Positions 51,001-63,420 of a stretch of DNA of 64,000 nucleotides are shown piece after piece. Source of the DNA: Volvariella volvacea V23. Its lineage: Eukaryota; Basidiomycota; Agaricomycetes; Agaricales; Pluteaceae. Under the pieces are notes generated by a model. It was given only the letters and a program-made list of their open reading frames with translations, had not been told where the DNA came from and did not search any database. Numbering within the stretch: position 1 is the first letter of the stretch; each line of letters starts with the position of its first letter. Location: positions 348,623 to 412,622 of the forward strand of contig KB722760.1 of assembly GCA_000349905.1 (NCBI GenBank). The letters are read 5' to 3'. Both the position numbers and the translations under genes were made by a program.

Positions 51001-52917
51001 TCGGTGTAAGCTCCCGAAGAACATCAAGACAAGGCATCACCAGACTGTCAGGCAGCGTACTCCGCGAGAGCATATCACCTATAAGAAGCGAGCATTATAA
51101 GCATATACCCCTGAAGCACAACCCACACCCACGCATAAGCTGGAACATCTTCCTCCTCCCAATCTCATCCGAGTAATCCAAGTTGACCGCCAACGCTAGC
51201 ATCTCTCCGATAATGAACTCTCTATCGTTCCTCTCGTCACTCCAAGCATCTTCCTCCTCCTTCGTCAGTTGTACGTCCGCCGTAAATTCCTCAACCTCCT
51301 CAATCCGTTCCATCAGCTCGTTGTAGTTTTGCTGAATTCTGAATGCCAAGGCAGTGACGACTGGTAGGGCTTCCAGACGAGCTTTTTTCTCGGTTGTGAG
51401 ACAGTGATCGACGAAAACCCGGGCAAGGAATGCGCGCTCGGGCGTGAGAGTAGCCCAGAATGATTCTACAGCATATTTCATCAGGGAAAGCCCAGTGTTT
51501 TTAATCAACCGGCCACTCACCTCCAAATTCGAGGTTGTCGAATGTCTCAGGCCTGGTAGCAAAGATGCTGAGCAACGCATCCGCAGCAATGGTTGAATTG
51601 CTCAGATCGAACAACTTGAGCAATTCCAATACTCCAGCTTCGATATTCTCCAACTTTGGCTTCCCTCTCCCCTTTTCCTTTCCATTAGCTTTATTAACCA
51701 CTGCTTTATTGTCTTCCTCGATTTCAACTGCTAGCCCCTCCTTTGAATCCCCAACTTCTTCATTTTTGACCGGTTCGCTAGCTGTCCTAGTGTCTAGCTT
51801 GGCACCTTCCCCAACCACATCGACCCAATTGCCTAGCAACGACCCGGCAGCAAGTCTAACACTCGGCTCCCTATCTCCCAACCCATTCTTAACGATCAAT
51901 TCCCTCTGCTCGATACTCAACGCCCTCGGATGTGTGGGCCCCATAACCTCACTCCCACCCTGCTTCGTATGAGACTGCAAAACTGCATGATACACCAACT
52001 TGCGTATCATCGTATCCGTGTCCCGCGACCTATCCAAGATGGCATTCATAGTACCCTGGCTAACAGGAATATTGAGTAACGTCGCTCTCCGGACCTCCGC
52101 AGACCCATCATACGCAAGTGTCTCGAGGAGGATGTCCAAGACGGTTTTTTCACCGTCCGCGACTTCGTCTGGGTCTTCGGACCCGCAGAGTTTGGAAAGG
52201 GCTATTACGGCTTGGACTCGGACAGAGGGCTCGCGGTCGGTTATCCGGTCGATGAGGGCTGCGCGGAGGGATCTGTAGATGTCCTCCCTTAGCGCAAGGT
52301 TAGCCGAGATGGGGGTTATAATAGATGGCATAGACGACTTACTCGACTCCTCCTAGATGCGCTATCATCTCCGCAACGGTGGACAACACCCTGTATCTGA
52401 CGGATTTATCCCTTGCTTCGAATCCACCGAGGAGGAACTTGAGCAGGCGAACGATGAACCTTGATGCTAATGTATCGTCCTCTTCCTCCTCGTCATCATC
52501 TTCCTCGCCACGCTCCGCCTTCTCTTCCGCAACTAGTAAGAGGAATTAATATGAATGCTAAGCGTGGCATCTCAGATCCAGCAATGCCCACTCACCTTTC
52601 TCATTGATGAACTTTGCATATCCGCCAATAAACTTGATAATCCTGTCTGCCTGAACCACGCCCTTCTTAACCGGCAACACCCTGACCAGCAGGCCAATGA
52701 GCTCATCCTCAAACCTCCTCTCTCCTATAAGCTTCACAGCCCGTCCATTTTTGACCGATTCTGTAATTTGCTCGGCTTCAGAGTGCAGTTTGTACAGAGC
52801 GACATAGTTCTTTTGGTGATTGGCCGTCGAGACCTGGGCCTGGTCGAAGATTTTGGAGAGGTGTGCTGGGAGTTCGTCTAGTGAGAAGACGGGCTGGGAG
52901 ACTACCCTGGCCGGCAT
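48004..52917 (-). CDS. Condensin complex subunit CAP-G (Ycg1/Cnd3)
   Basis: The model has 19 exons and 1283 aa, all phases consistent. This HEAT-repeat kleisin-binding subunit of condensin helps anchor the ring on DNA during mitotic chromosome compaction, in the nucleus. Hallmarks: N-terminal LSKIFDQAQVSTANHQKN and LYKLH, an acidic patch (EEDDDEEEEDD), then HEAT repeats DKSVRYRVLSTVAEMI, DREPSVRVQAVIALSKLCG and EVRRATLLNIP; DREPSVRLAAGSLLGNWV; later DDHSTLNGVYHDVIVPSIKRKEPQFRN and ALLSVGISKLVLS. The C-terminus is a Ser/Glu/Asp-rich tail ending EEEEDEVNESLLVGE. Exons: 52917-52596, 52532-52343, 52287-51521, 51465-51133, 51078-50912, 50859-50650, 50592-50458, 50384-50244, 50174-50052, 50003-49872, 49810-49674, 49611-49299, 49233-49007, 48941-48831, 48773-48657, 48602-48567, 48516-48337, 48272-48192, 48133-48004. 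Three introns begin with GC (see findings). The start was chosen over an upstream ATG at 53007. Confidence 0.9.
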
Positions 52918-55900
52918 TCTGGGCGGGACTGGGACCAGGGGGGATGACGAGAGGTGTGATTGTGATTGTGACCGGCGCGACGCGTGGCTCACGTGCTTGT
53001 CACGCATCTCATGATTGCGATGGTCTGTGCGCCTGAATCTGATCTGCCTGCGATCGACACCGATCTCAGTAAATCAATCTCCCTTCGTGCACAGGATCAC
53101 CACGCCACCCACCTCATCTGGCATGGTGATCCCCAAACGCGACTGACTCATCGCCTACCCCGCGCCACGCCCACTGCCCGTCGAGCATCGTCCCGCCGAT
53201 CATGCTGGGGCAATGATGCTTGGAGCTTCGTGGCTGCGGGAAGGTAAGAGTCATTCTAATTGCCAGGCAACGGGGTGTACTTCAAGATGCGCTCCATCTC
53301 CAATGCAATTCATCTACGGAACCTGTTGACGCACCTCACTCCTATGTCAGGCCTAGGTTGAGCGAAATGAATCCGCGATTACAGTATTCACTGCCTTGGT
53401 GGGACGTTTGGGCTCGAAATCAGATCGTTGACTCTCAAGTCCTGTGCGTATCGGGTTTGCCGTATAGGACACAGTATAGCATACGCTACTTGAGACAATG
53501 GAGGCGCATCTGCAACTCTCTGTGCCCGCTCCGTCAACCACGGCTGTGGCGGCTCTTGCCTTGCCTATCGCCTTGTCCCGAACCGCGTGCATGAGCACTA
53601 CGCCACACTATTCACGCCTCAAGCAAGTGTATTCCCTACCATACCCTACGCAGTTAGTCAATATGGTGTGAAATGAACTTCTAGATCAACGCTGTTCTTG
53701 CTGCGTGCCGTAGTAAGTGCGCTTATATTCATTCATTATTCAAATTACCGTCCTTTCTCTTCGCATTTGCGTGTTCTAGGGTGATAAGCTAATCGGAGTC
53801 TTGTATGATCCTAAAGGATATCTCAGCTCTCGCCATGGCTACTATCGAAATGAATTCCTCGGACCCAAGTTCTCCGAGTCCTATCGCACAACAGCACGTT
53901 CATGCCCGATGTCTTTTAATTTGATCCTAGGTAACTTTACAGTTCCCTATCGTACCTTGAATCAGCTATCTTAGCCGCGCGCCACGGTACGGAATTATCA
54001 TTACAGGCCGTTATCACCGGAATTCCCTCTGTGCCCGCTGCAATGCTCCCATTCCTTTGTTCTGGAGACTTCATCCGAGTCCTGCCACCATGAAATCACC
54101 GAGAGCGCCAACCCTACTGCGATGGTGTCCCTGTCATTAACGTAACTGACCGAACTCAGTGGCGCCATAACCCCTCTTCCAACTGGGGAATCAATGTTTT
54201 GTTCGTACTGGGTTGACATAGACACTTCATTATGTCATTCAAATCCAGCATCAAAGTCATTACCGCAACAGAAAAACAAAAGAGATGGCCGATCAGAATT
54301 GCGGTCACGCTCGAGTCAAAGCTTCGACCGACCAAACTGCCGTTCCAAAGTTGCCATATCCCAGACATCATTCACCCAATCCGCATCTTCCGAGCTGTCC
54401 TTCGATTGTTACCGCCCATTTCCATCACCTCTATCGCCACCGCAAAAAGTTCATTGTTCACGTTCCAAGGAACTTGCCCAATCCATCAAGAAATGCCTAT
54501 TCAGAACCTTGATTGACAATGCATCACGATCGAGTATGTAAAGGAGTAACGTGATATTAGGAAAGGGTAGGTAAAGTTTGATTTGATTTCACATGTCTTA
54601 ATATATCCCTCTTCTGCCAATATCAGTCGATGCATTGGGTTATGCTAAAGCACCGTGCGAGGCCAGGGAGAAGATTCTGAGCTTATATTAGCTGACACGT
54701 CACTGGCAGGTGCAGGCCTGTGATTGATTTCCGAGCATTCCTTCAATAGGACAGGACAGTACCGTACTTGCAATACAATCTAGTACAAAATCGGAGACCA
54801 TCGTGAATGGGAGGTCGAATCCAACGAGTCAAACACCGAACATTGAATGTACTTCCCTCCAATCGAAAATTTCTCTTCTTCCTGTTCTCGTCCTGATGAA
54901 GCACCGTACCACCGCCGTCGATGGCTCCGTCTCGGACTCCCGCCCGCCGACCTGCCCTATCTCGTCTTCCCTTCGAATTCCCACCCGAAAAGTATCACGT
55001 ACACCAGCACCACTGACGGAGGAGGTACCCCCTCCCAAGTTCCACCCGCCCATCGCGGGCCCTCAGGCCTAAGGCTTTATTTAGACTTTGAATAGATACG
55101 GGTGCACACGTTACGACATTGTGCGGTTCTCAACTCCAACACTGGCCGTTTGGGTCCAGGGTCGGGTGTACGCACGACGAGCACTTCCCCAGTTTTTTTG
55201 CTCCCTACCGGGTCTTGTGATGAGTTTTTTCAGGTTATTGGAGGTGTGAGGGTTTGGGGTTTAAGGGCCATGGTGTCGGGTGCTGTTGTCCATGCCGGTG
55301 CCCTGCATCGACCTGGGCTTTCATTCACTTCCAGGATACATAAGCCTTGATGTGGGGAAGATGATAGCACCAGTGCCATGGTATCGACCACTCTGGATAT
55401 CTTTTGATCGCGACGTACGGAAGCATACAATAGACCTAGACCCGAGAGTCGCGTTATCGAGGAAGTCTTCCATCACAAGGGGATCATCACCCACTTATCC
55501 CATCATTATCCTTTGATCGTGAATTACGGAGCTCGAGATGAGGAAGTCTGTTTAATACACGTGCGAGCCTGAGGTCCCGAGTATGGTGCTCGAGATAGAC
55601 TGCTATCATTACTCTTGCCGCTGTTAGTCTGTGCTAGCTAGACTGTAGTTGGCACACCACGGCCACACGCACACCGATCTGATGCGGGACCTGAACCTGG
55701 AAGGGACGAGAGGGAGGGACTTTATTAGAGTGGTATGTGAATGCGAAGGAGGAGCCTAACGGACTTGATTCCTCAGTTGGGCTGGAGATCTAAATGAAGG
55801 GATTGGCAGTGGAAGCGGGTACTGGAAGCGCTTGGGCGAGTCTTGGGTTTGGCTTGGACGTACTTGAGTTTGCACGTGCACCGAGAACGGATATGGTGTG

Positions 55901-58770
55901 CATCGTTACTATGAAGGGAAGATGCAGTTCAAGTGTCGACGTCGGGCTGAGCGTTGTGGTACTGCTGCTGTAGATACCACCTGAGCAGGCTTGGATTTCA
56001 TGTCTACCTCTCGGCGAGTCAAAGCCAAGGCGCGGTGATATATATCCTCGGCATTGCAGCACCAACTAATCAATAAACTTTCAATTTGGATAATCGACTT
56101 TTCCGGCCGCGGCACATACTCTTATTAGCGTCAGCAATTGCAACCACTGCTAGCCGCTGCGGCGCGCACTCTCAGAGTCTCTCAGAATCCAAATAAAGAG
56201 CTCCGTAAATTATTAGCAGCTGCTATACCATATTGCCGATCTCAACGCCGACGTAATTACACCTCGGATGTTCATCCTCTGTTCTCCATATCAGTACAGC
56301 ATAATGCGCATGTAGCCCGCAGTGTCGCCTTGCGCTGCTGCAGGGCACGGACTGGACTGGCGAGCTTCTCACCAGCGCCCGCCCAGATGGCTGCGATGAC
56401 GCAATGACGAATTCTGGGTTTCCAGCAGCAGCAACAGCAACAATAGCAGCACCTGGCGATCACAGGCTCCGAACGGGTGTAATGTACCAATGCAGTAGTA
56501 GACTAACCAGCGGAGTACCGTGATGGGTATCCAAGCGCTAGTGCTTGCACAGAATGCAGCGTCGTCATTGGCACTTTGGAGTCCCGGACACGTGGAGAGG
56601 GTGGTACTAGTACAATTGCAATACGATCCCCGTTGTCGGGATGACGCCGGGTGACGTGGGGACTTTTTTCGCTATACGGATGCGGGTGACGATGACGACG
56701 GGGGAATTGACGCCAACGTCGACGTCGACGCACCATACGCGGAGCACTGTACAGTATCACAAGCGTCACCATCACTCCCCATGGCCAGAAGCAGAAGCAG
56801 CTGGACGACTGTCGACGTCACCGGCTGCTGACATCAGCCAAGAACTGTTGAGCTCCGCACTTCTTCGGATTCGGATTCGGCCTCGTGGCGGCCGGAAAAG
56901 GGAGGGCTGGGACATCGCAGATTGCCTCCTATTGGTGGGCGGCTTCGGTCGTTATCATGCGTCGACGACGTCAATGCAGTGACCAAAATCGAGTCATGAT
57001 CATAGCACTCTTCGCGGCATGTATCATTCTATCAAAGATAGCGCTGTATCCTATTTTACATGTAGGGAATGGGTGGTTTATGATGCGTAGTGTGCGATAT
57101 CTTTGTCCTCGGTGAAGGGCACGGGTAATCGTCCGGCTTGTTGGTCGGATATCAAGCTAAACGTGGGAGTAACAACGGCGGGTGGGGAGGAGCGGTAACT
57201 GCAGCTGGTGATGGTGGGCCGTGATGGGAACCGCGGCGAGCTAAAGATGTACATCAAAGCATCAGTGCTGGGATGGAGTATCTCGTGCCCTGAATAGAAT
57301 TACACTCACGCCCGCGATCGAGGAGGAAGACGTGGTGGTATATCGATTTGGAGTTGTAGGTCCTACAAAGCAAGGAAAACAGGGAAGGGCTAAAACGCCT
57401 CGAGGCTGCTTGTCGAGTCAGAAGAGGGATCAACCGATCGCGAGGACAGGGTGCGGCTGGAGTCTGATATCATCAAGGCGTAAGCTCCCAGATGACTTGG
57501 CTAATCTCTTGATTTTGATGACGTGCGTCATTAAAACTCATACTGTATCAGTCTATGATACAGTCGTGCGCCGTCCATCAAGAGTGTCAAGTTGTAGTTG
57601 AAACCCAGATACCTACTTCTTGCCACTTGGCCACGTCAAGGATCCTGATGATTTGCAATGATACATGCCATGAGGATATCATATCAGGATTCAGAGGGGG
57701 ACAAAGGAAACGACGAGCAGGGTAAGGTTACGCCACATGTCCTTTGTCCTGGCTCGTGGTCCACCGGTTTGGAAGTGGCGTAACGAAATTTCGTATTGGG
57801 ATTAATCGCTAGGCGGGTATACGTACATCGGAAAGTCTAGGTTGTGATGTTCAGGGACGAGATAGGGAGTGAGATACTGGGAAAGTCCCTATTGTGGGGT
57901 TCCGCCGTCATCGGAGCAAGCAGGAAGCTTGATGGATAAGTGTCGTATCATACATACGTCCGTGCTTTGTTGCGAGGGTCTGTTAGGTAGAAGAAGGATT
58001 TACGTCGGGCTTGTGTGTGTTTTATGTGTGGTGATAGTGCAACGACGTAGATAACGTTAACTGTGCGATAATGTACCTGGTGTTGTTAGGTTCGGCGGTT
58101 CGTCAACGAGAGGGTCCGTAGGCCGAAGAGACTTATCTCGTGCTCTGAATAAAAAAAAACCATCTTCTTGACAAGGGAAAGGAGCTCGATAACAACTTTG
58201 GACGCCCGATCTCCTCCCGCGGTCGATTGCCACCCAGCAAATCGGTACCCGAAGAAAAAAAAAGGTGATGGCATGCGTTTCATGGTCTAGCTGGTGCTCG
58301 CCGACGATGGCGAAGACGACAGTGTGCGAGGCGCGTAAAATTAACGTCTCCAGAAGGAGATTTGTCAATGAAAAATTTTTCGCGGTCGAGAGTTTCACGG
58401 ACATTGGGTCCGATACAGCCCCGTACGTGCCTCATGACAATCTATCGGGTACGTGGGGAACCAAATGACCTTGAGGCTGTTGGAGAAGGCAGCTGGATAG
58501 ACTGGTTGTCGAAGACACGGTCAGCTGGGACTGGGTTTACTTCCCAGTGGCCACGGAAACGGAATTGGTGAGTCACCGAGCCCAAGATCTTGATCTGCCC
58601 TTAATTGTTTACGCTGTGATATATAAATATTCAATATAAATATCCCGCCGCAGTGCAGTCCCTTCCCGTCCAGATTTGCTTAAAGCTTCCTCCCTTCTTG
58701 CCCCTCTTCCTCTCATCCCCCCTTTCAGCTCTCAGCAACCAACCACCACCTCCTCGCCCAACACACTACA
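52918..58770. other. Long intergenic region (about 5.8 kb)
   Basis: I see no supported gene. ORFs are short and lack motifs or splice partners. It contains a CAG/CAA-rich run near 56420-56450. Confidence 0.4.
58617..58642 (+). promoter_or_regulatory. TATA-like promoter element of the 58771 gene
   Basis: An AT-rich stretch with two TATAAAT words lies about 130-155 bp before the ATG. A C/T-rich tract around 58680-58730 follows it, as is common in front of strongly expressed fungal genes. Confidence 0.5.
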
Positions 58771-59456
58771 ATGCTCGGAATCCGACGCGGCCGCTCCACC
58801 TCTCCTGCCAAGTCCACCAGGAGCACATCCCCCACCGTCCATAACAACGACCAATCCACCCTCTCGCTCCACAACATCGTCAACATCCTCGTCCGCCTCG
58901 GTCGTGCAAAGCGTCGCGCCCAAAAGGTCCTTCTTGAGGCTTCGGTCCCAGAGCAGACACACGACTGCCTGGTCGGAAAGGATCCCATTGTGCCAGCGAC
59001 CGAGAACGTGGTCATCGAGGACTCGTATGTTTGCCAGGACGCAGTCGACGTTGAACGTCTCCTGCGCTTCTCGAGGATCGAGTTGCTGCAGGTTGCGCAG
59101 GGCGACGGGTTGAACGCATTGACCAACGAAAGGTACTTGGCTCTCGCGCCCCTTGATCCGGTCTCCTCTGACACTCTCCCTAGATGGTCCGTCTCTATCA
59201 GCGAGCCAACAGTAGAACACAAGCACAAGGTATACGAGGTTTTGGTGTGTCTCCTCTTCTCCCATCACGCCTTCACTGCCTAACCGGGGCTATGCAGATC
59301 CACTATGCTGCTCAAGCAGCCGCCCTCGACAACGCCAGGGACCCCAAGAAGCCCGTGGCGCTGCACCAAGTGCAGAGCGTGCCAGGCCTGATGACCATCA
59401 AGTCCCGGACGATTCAGGACCTCTCAGTAGTGGAGAACCCCATTCTCGCACATTGA
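58771..59456 (+). CDS. Unrecognised small two-exon protein
   Basis: Exons 58771-59244 and 59298-59456 encode 210 aa. The N-terminus is basic and Ser/Thr/Pro-rich (RRGRSTSPAKSTRSTSP), probably disordered, followed by predicted helices (LHNIVNILVRLGRAKRRAQKVL; DVERLLRFSRIELLQVAQ). The end (QSVPGLMTIKSRTIQDLSV) is also regular. The splice (donor gtgtgt, acceptor gcag) joins frames in phase 0, and the region upstream has a TATA-like element and a C/T-rich tract. I do not recognise a family. Codon use (C-ending codons such as CTC, GTC, ATC preferred) looks like a well-expressed fungal gene rather than a chance ORF. Confidence 0.65.
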
Positions 59457-61872
59457 ATCCCTCCACCGCTACCACCGTCACCATCAGCCCCTTTCGTTCC
59501 CCGCTTTCATTAATGCTCTTCGCCCCTTTAAGGCACGCCACATGAAAAAACTTTTCCTCCTTTCCACCTTGCCCATCCAAGACATTCGGTCAGCCACGTA
59601 TATCCGTAGCAAGATTTGGATACCGTTACATCGGATAGACTCAGGGGAACTCGACTATCGCCCAATTAGATTCCCATCAGGCATGTCTCTATCTTGAGAA
59701 ATACGGACTTGTGGACTTTTGTATACACACACCCTCCTCACCCTCCTTACTCCCGTCTTATCCATGCTCGATCTTTTCCCCCGTTGTGCTCTTCTTGTTT
59801 TTGGTTTTTCTCTTCTTTTGGGTCTTATCTTTTTCTCTTATTGTGATCATAATTGCCATCCGCCTCCGCCTCATGCTTCCGTTCCCGCCTGCTTTGTTCC
59901 GCCATTCCCTCTTCACCATGCATTTACATTATCCTTTCATCATCCGCTCTTACCCATTGTACTATAATGCCCCTCATCCCACCCTCCCAAACATACACAT
60001 ATACATACACTCATAGTTGTCGAACCATGGACTCGCCTTAGTCTCTTAGCTTAGTATATACGTACTACTATTACCAACACAACCACTAACATCGTCATCA
60101 TTATGCTCATACCATACACGGACTCGGCTCTTCCACGCGTTTTGTTCTTACTCCAACCATTACGAGTACCGACGGGGGTTGTATGTAGTGTTGTACTAAA
60201 CACTACGAACGGGTACAACCCCGCTTTTTGACACGCATATATGCGCCTTTGTCTGCGCACTTGGGCCTAGGCCACCATGTATGGGCATCTATGGCTACTC
60301 GGAGGCGACGCGTGTCGTGGCAGCTCCCCAAACAACGCGGCTCCTCGGTGGAGTGGTGGAGAGAAGGGTTGGAGTGGTTGCGCCGTTGACGCGATGCTGA
60401 TGTGGTTCACTGATTCAAGTTGGTACATATGGCTATGGTCGGATGATAATGCCCCTTGTATTGTTTTGTATGATGCCGAATACTGTACTGTATGCTTCAA
60501 CATAGTCTTTAGTTCTCAATGCTACCTTCTTTGTGCATTTTCGAATCCGAGCGGCACCGAGTAAAAAACGCGCCTTGAAATTGCCCAAAAACAGAACAAG
60601 CAACAACTGGCAAGAGGCATCATTCCAAGCCGCATCGCGGTGGACAAAAGATACGACAGTCGCGGTGGGCCAGCTCGATGCACCGCGTCAACTCCCCATA
60701 ACCTGAATACCAAGCCAAACACGAGTGCGCTGGGCCATCTGGGCATACAGGCCCCTCCTGTGCAAGAGTCCCAATGGCAGTGCGGGTGCGATACGAGGCA
60801 GAATACGAGTACGTAAGTGCTACAGGCTACTCTTGCTCAAGATCGTAAAAGCCTCCGCTCAAGTCGATCGCGAACGCCACCGTTAACGTCACGGTCACAG
60901 CACCGTGCCATAACGGCGACATAGCCACAGCCGTCACATGAAACTTGCACCCGCCGCTGCTGGTGCGCGATTGAGGGCTGTGTGTGGATTGGCAGGCCTG
61001 AGTTGCGAGATCTGAGGCCTGGGTCTAGGTCTTGGAGCTCACTGAGGATTGGATTGGTGCTGGGAATAGAAGTGTACAGTGCTAGCCTGAGCTTGAGCAC
61101 AGCCTGAACACTTGGGGTGGTTGCACGATGCACGATGCACGGTGTCGGTCTGGGGTACTGAGTGGGGCGAGTAGGGGCGTGATTGTATTGACTCGGTCGC
61201 AGCGTTTGGACACCAGGTTGCGATGACGTTGGAGTAAATTGGGTGGGGGAGATCGTACTTGGGGACTCGGAGACTCGGACGAGCCTGGGTCCGGATCGGA
61301 GTAGTATTTCAAGTCGCTACCGAGGTGCTCGAGTCAGTGTGGATGAGACGTTGACGACGAACGTTTAATCTGTCGCGTTCAGTATTATTGTTTCTTGGAC
61401 TGTTGTTGCGTTTGGTAGTGATTTGGGCAGTAGTGTCGGCTGCGCACAGGTATGGAGGGCAGCTCGAGGCCGGTGAAGGCAGACGAGTGGACTATCGGCA
61501 AGCGGAGCAGGTGCAACTTTCAACTTCAATTGCTTGACAATCACACAGACTCAAATGTGCGGCTTCCAAGCCAATCATTTATCCCAAAGTTAAAATAATT
61601 TATTTGCTCATGTTTTTCTAGGAATGTTAGACCGTCAAATTTCGGCATGCAATTGTACGCGAGGCGTTGACTTAAAACCCGGTATCATGGCAGATTTTTT
61701 TGGGACGTACTACAAGACCACTTGGTTGTCAAGCAAAATTCCTCGAGCTTGGTGTTTGACGCTGTGGTTGCAAAATACCGCTTGTCATTAGACGCCGACT
61801 GCTGCCCTGGGCTGTGGCTGTGGTATAAGTACGTATGAGTTCTACATTTTCAGCCATTTCAACGACTAAAGC
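59457..61872. other. Intergenic region
   Basis: No gene supported. The first 600 bp are C/T-rich, probably the 3' UTR and flank of the 58771 gene. Confidence 0.4.
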
Positions 61873-62778
61873 ATGCTAGACCAGCTTCCAGCTTTTAATT
61901 CAGGCTGTACTCTGCCTGCTCGCTGACCCCGATCTCTGCCGTCTATCCGCACTTTGCCGCTCTTTCCACGTCCTATCCCTCAACGAACTATTCACTCGAA
62001 ACGGTGTACTTCAACCAACCTCTCCCATCCTTTCAATTCCAGTTCCAGGATCTTCGGTCAAGGCATTTCTCCCGACTGGAGACAACGGCCTATGCATTAC
62101 GTTGACGAAAGAGGACCACCTTGGAGTTCTTGGTCTGCGGCTCGCCCTACCACACCTATTCGAAGGCCTGCATCAAATCGCAGCACTAGTATGCATCTTC
62201 AATGGTCCTCCATTCCACGTATGGAAGGAAATCCCAAGCCTAGGTCGATTCCTCCTCTCAAGTCTACTCGCCTCCTCAATCGAGGCTGTTGTTCTCGACT
62301 TTAATCGTGTGGCAGTTGGTCACTTCCTTGGTCGGGATTCGCGTCACGACATGTATAGTCATGACCGCGATCCTCGGGGAGTCAAGGCTGTGAGCGATCT
62401 CTTTCGTATTTTTGCGGGTGGTCAAGGAGGCATGGTGATGAGATGTTGTACTTCATTGACTGTGCTAGGTGGAGAGGTCGATGTTGACTTTATACGATGG
62501 GTGAACCTTCAGTCACGAGAAAGAGGGGAAGAAATCACAGCAAAAGAGGTGGGAGAAAGGACGGCGAAGCCCGTCTTTGACAAGCTTCTTGCCAATATTG
62601 CAGCTAGACCTATCAATTCCTTCTTCCGATTCAAATTGGCGGCGCGATCATTCATACCCAACATATCGGCTTCGAAATCATCTAAAGCCCCAAACTCAGC
62701 ACGGCAATCATTCAAACTGGGCGCAATCAATATCCACACCAACTTGATGTTTCATTATCTCATGATCGAGGGGACAAT

Positions 62779-62781
62779 TAA
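62779..62781. repeat. Left target-site duplication (TAA)
   Basis: Matches TAA at 63421-63423 directly after the right end of the element; one copy suffices to restore the host reading frame. Confidence 0.7.
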
Positions 62782-63420
62782 CACCGTGGGCAATGTTCGA
62801 AACCGGCGTCAGAGAATACTGAGAATAAAACTTGAAGTAGCTTCTAGTTAGCACTTCAGTATCTCTGTTAAATAAACCGTGAATATACTCAAATTTCATG
62901 TCAAAGTAAATTCACTTTACCAGCAGTTGGATATACAAGGAGTTCATGATAAGGTATCGGATTTGATGGTATGTGAGCATTATCATCTGCGCGATCTATC
63001 TTTTGCGTGCTACCCTGACTTATAACTTGATATTTGAAGGTGTGTGTACTTCATGGAGCACATGTATTGGAACAAAGGTCTTATTAATTTTTGACGCACT
63101 GAAAAGGAACTAGGATTTTCGCTGCCTTGCATGCTATCAATATATGATAATAATACAGGCAATATGTCTATGAATTGTCCATAGTAATTCACCTGTATTT
63201 ACTGTGAATATACTAAAAAAACGTATCTCAGTGGTACCTACAAGATACACAGGTAATACAAAGAGTAACTCCGTGGGATATACCAAAATCAGTAATTCAG
63301 AACATACCCTTAAGTATGTTCAGGGTTTATGCGGACTACTTCCATCAAAACATACTATTGGTATGTTTTTTGGTATCTTCGCATTATCGGCGGTGCCAGT
63401 CTCAAACATTGCCCACGGTG
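62782..63420. mobile_element. Non-autonomous TIR element (MITE-like), TAA target duplication
   Basis: A 639-bp insertion bounded by 16-bp perfect terminal inverted repeats (CACCGTGGGCAATGTT), with similarity continuing for a further dozen bases where all the differences are transitions. It is flanked by TAA on both sides (62779-62781 and 63421-63423). It has no transposase ORF; the interior is AT-rich with repeated GTGAATATACT and GGATATAC words. A 3-bp TWA-type duplication points to the PIF/Harbinger (Tourist-like) group, though the termini do not start with the usual GG, so the family assignment is tentative. Confidence 0.8.
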
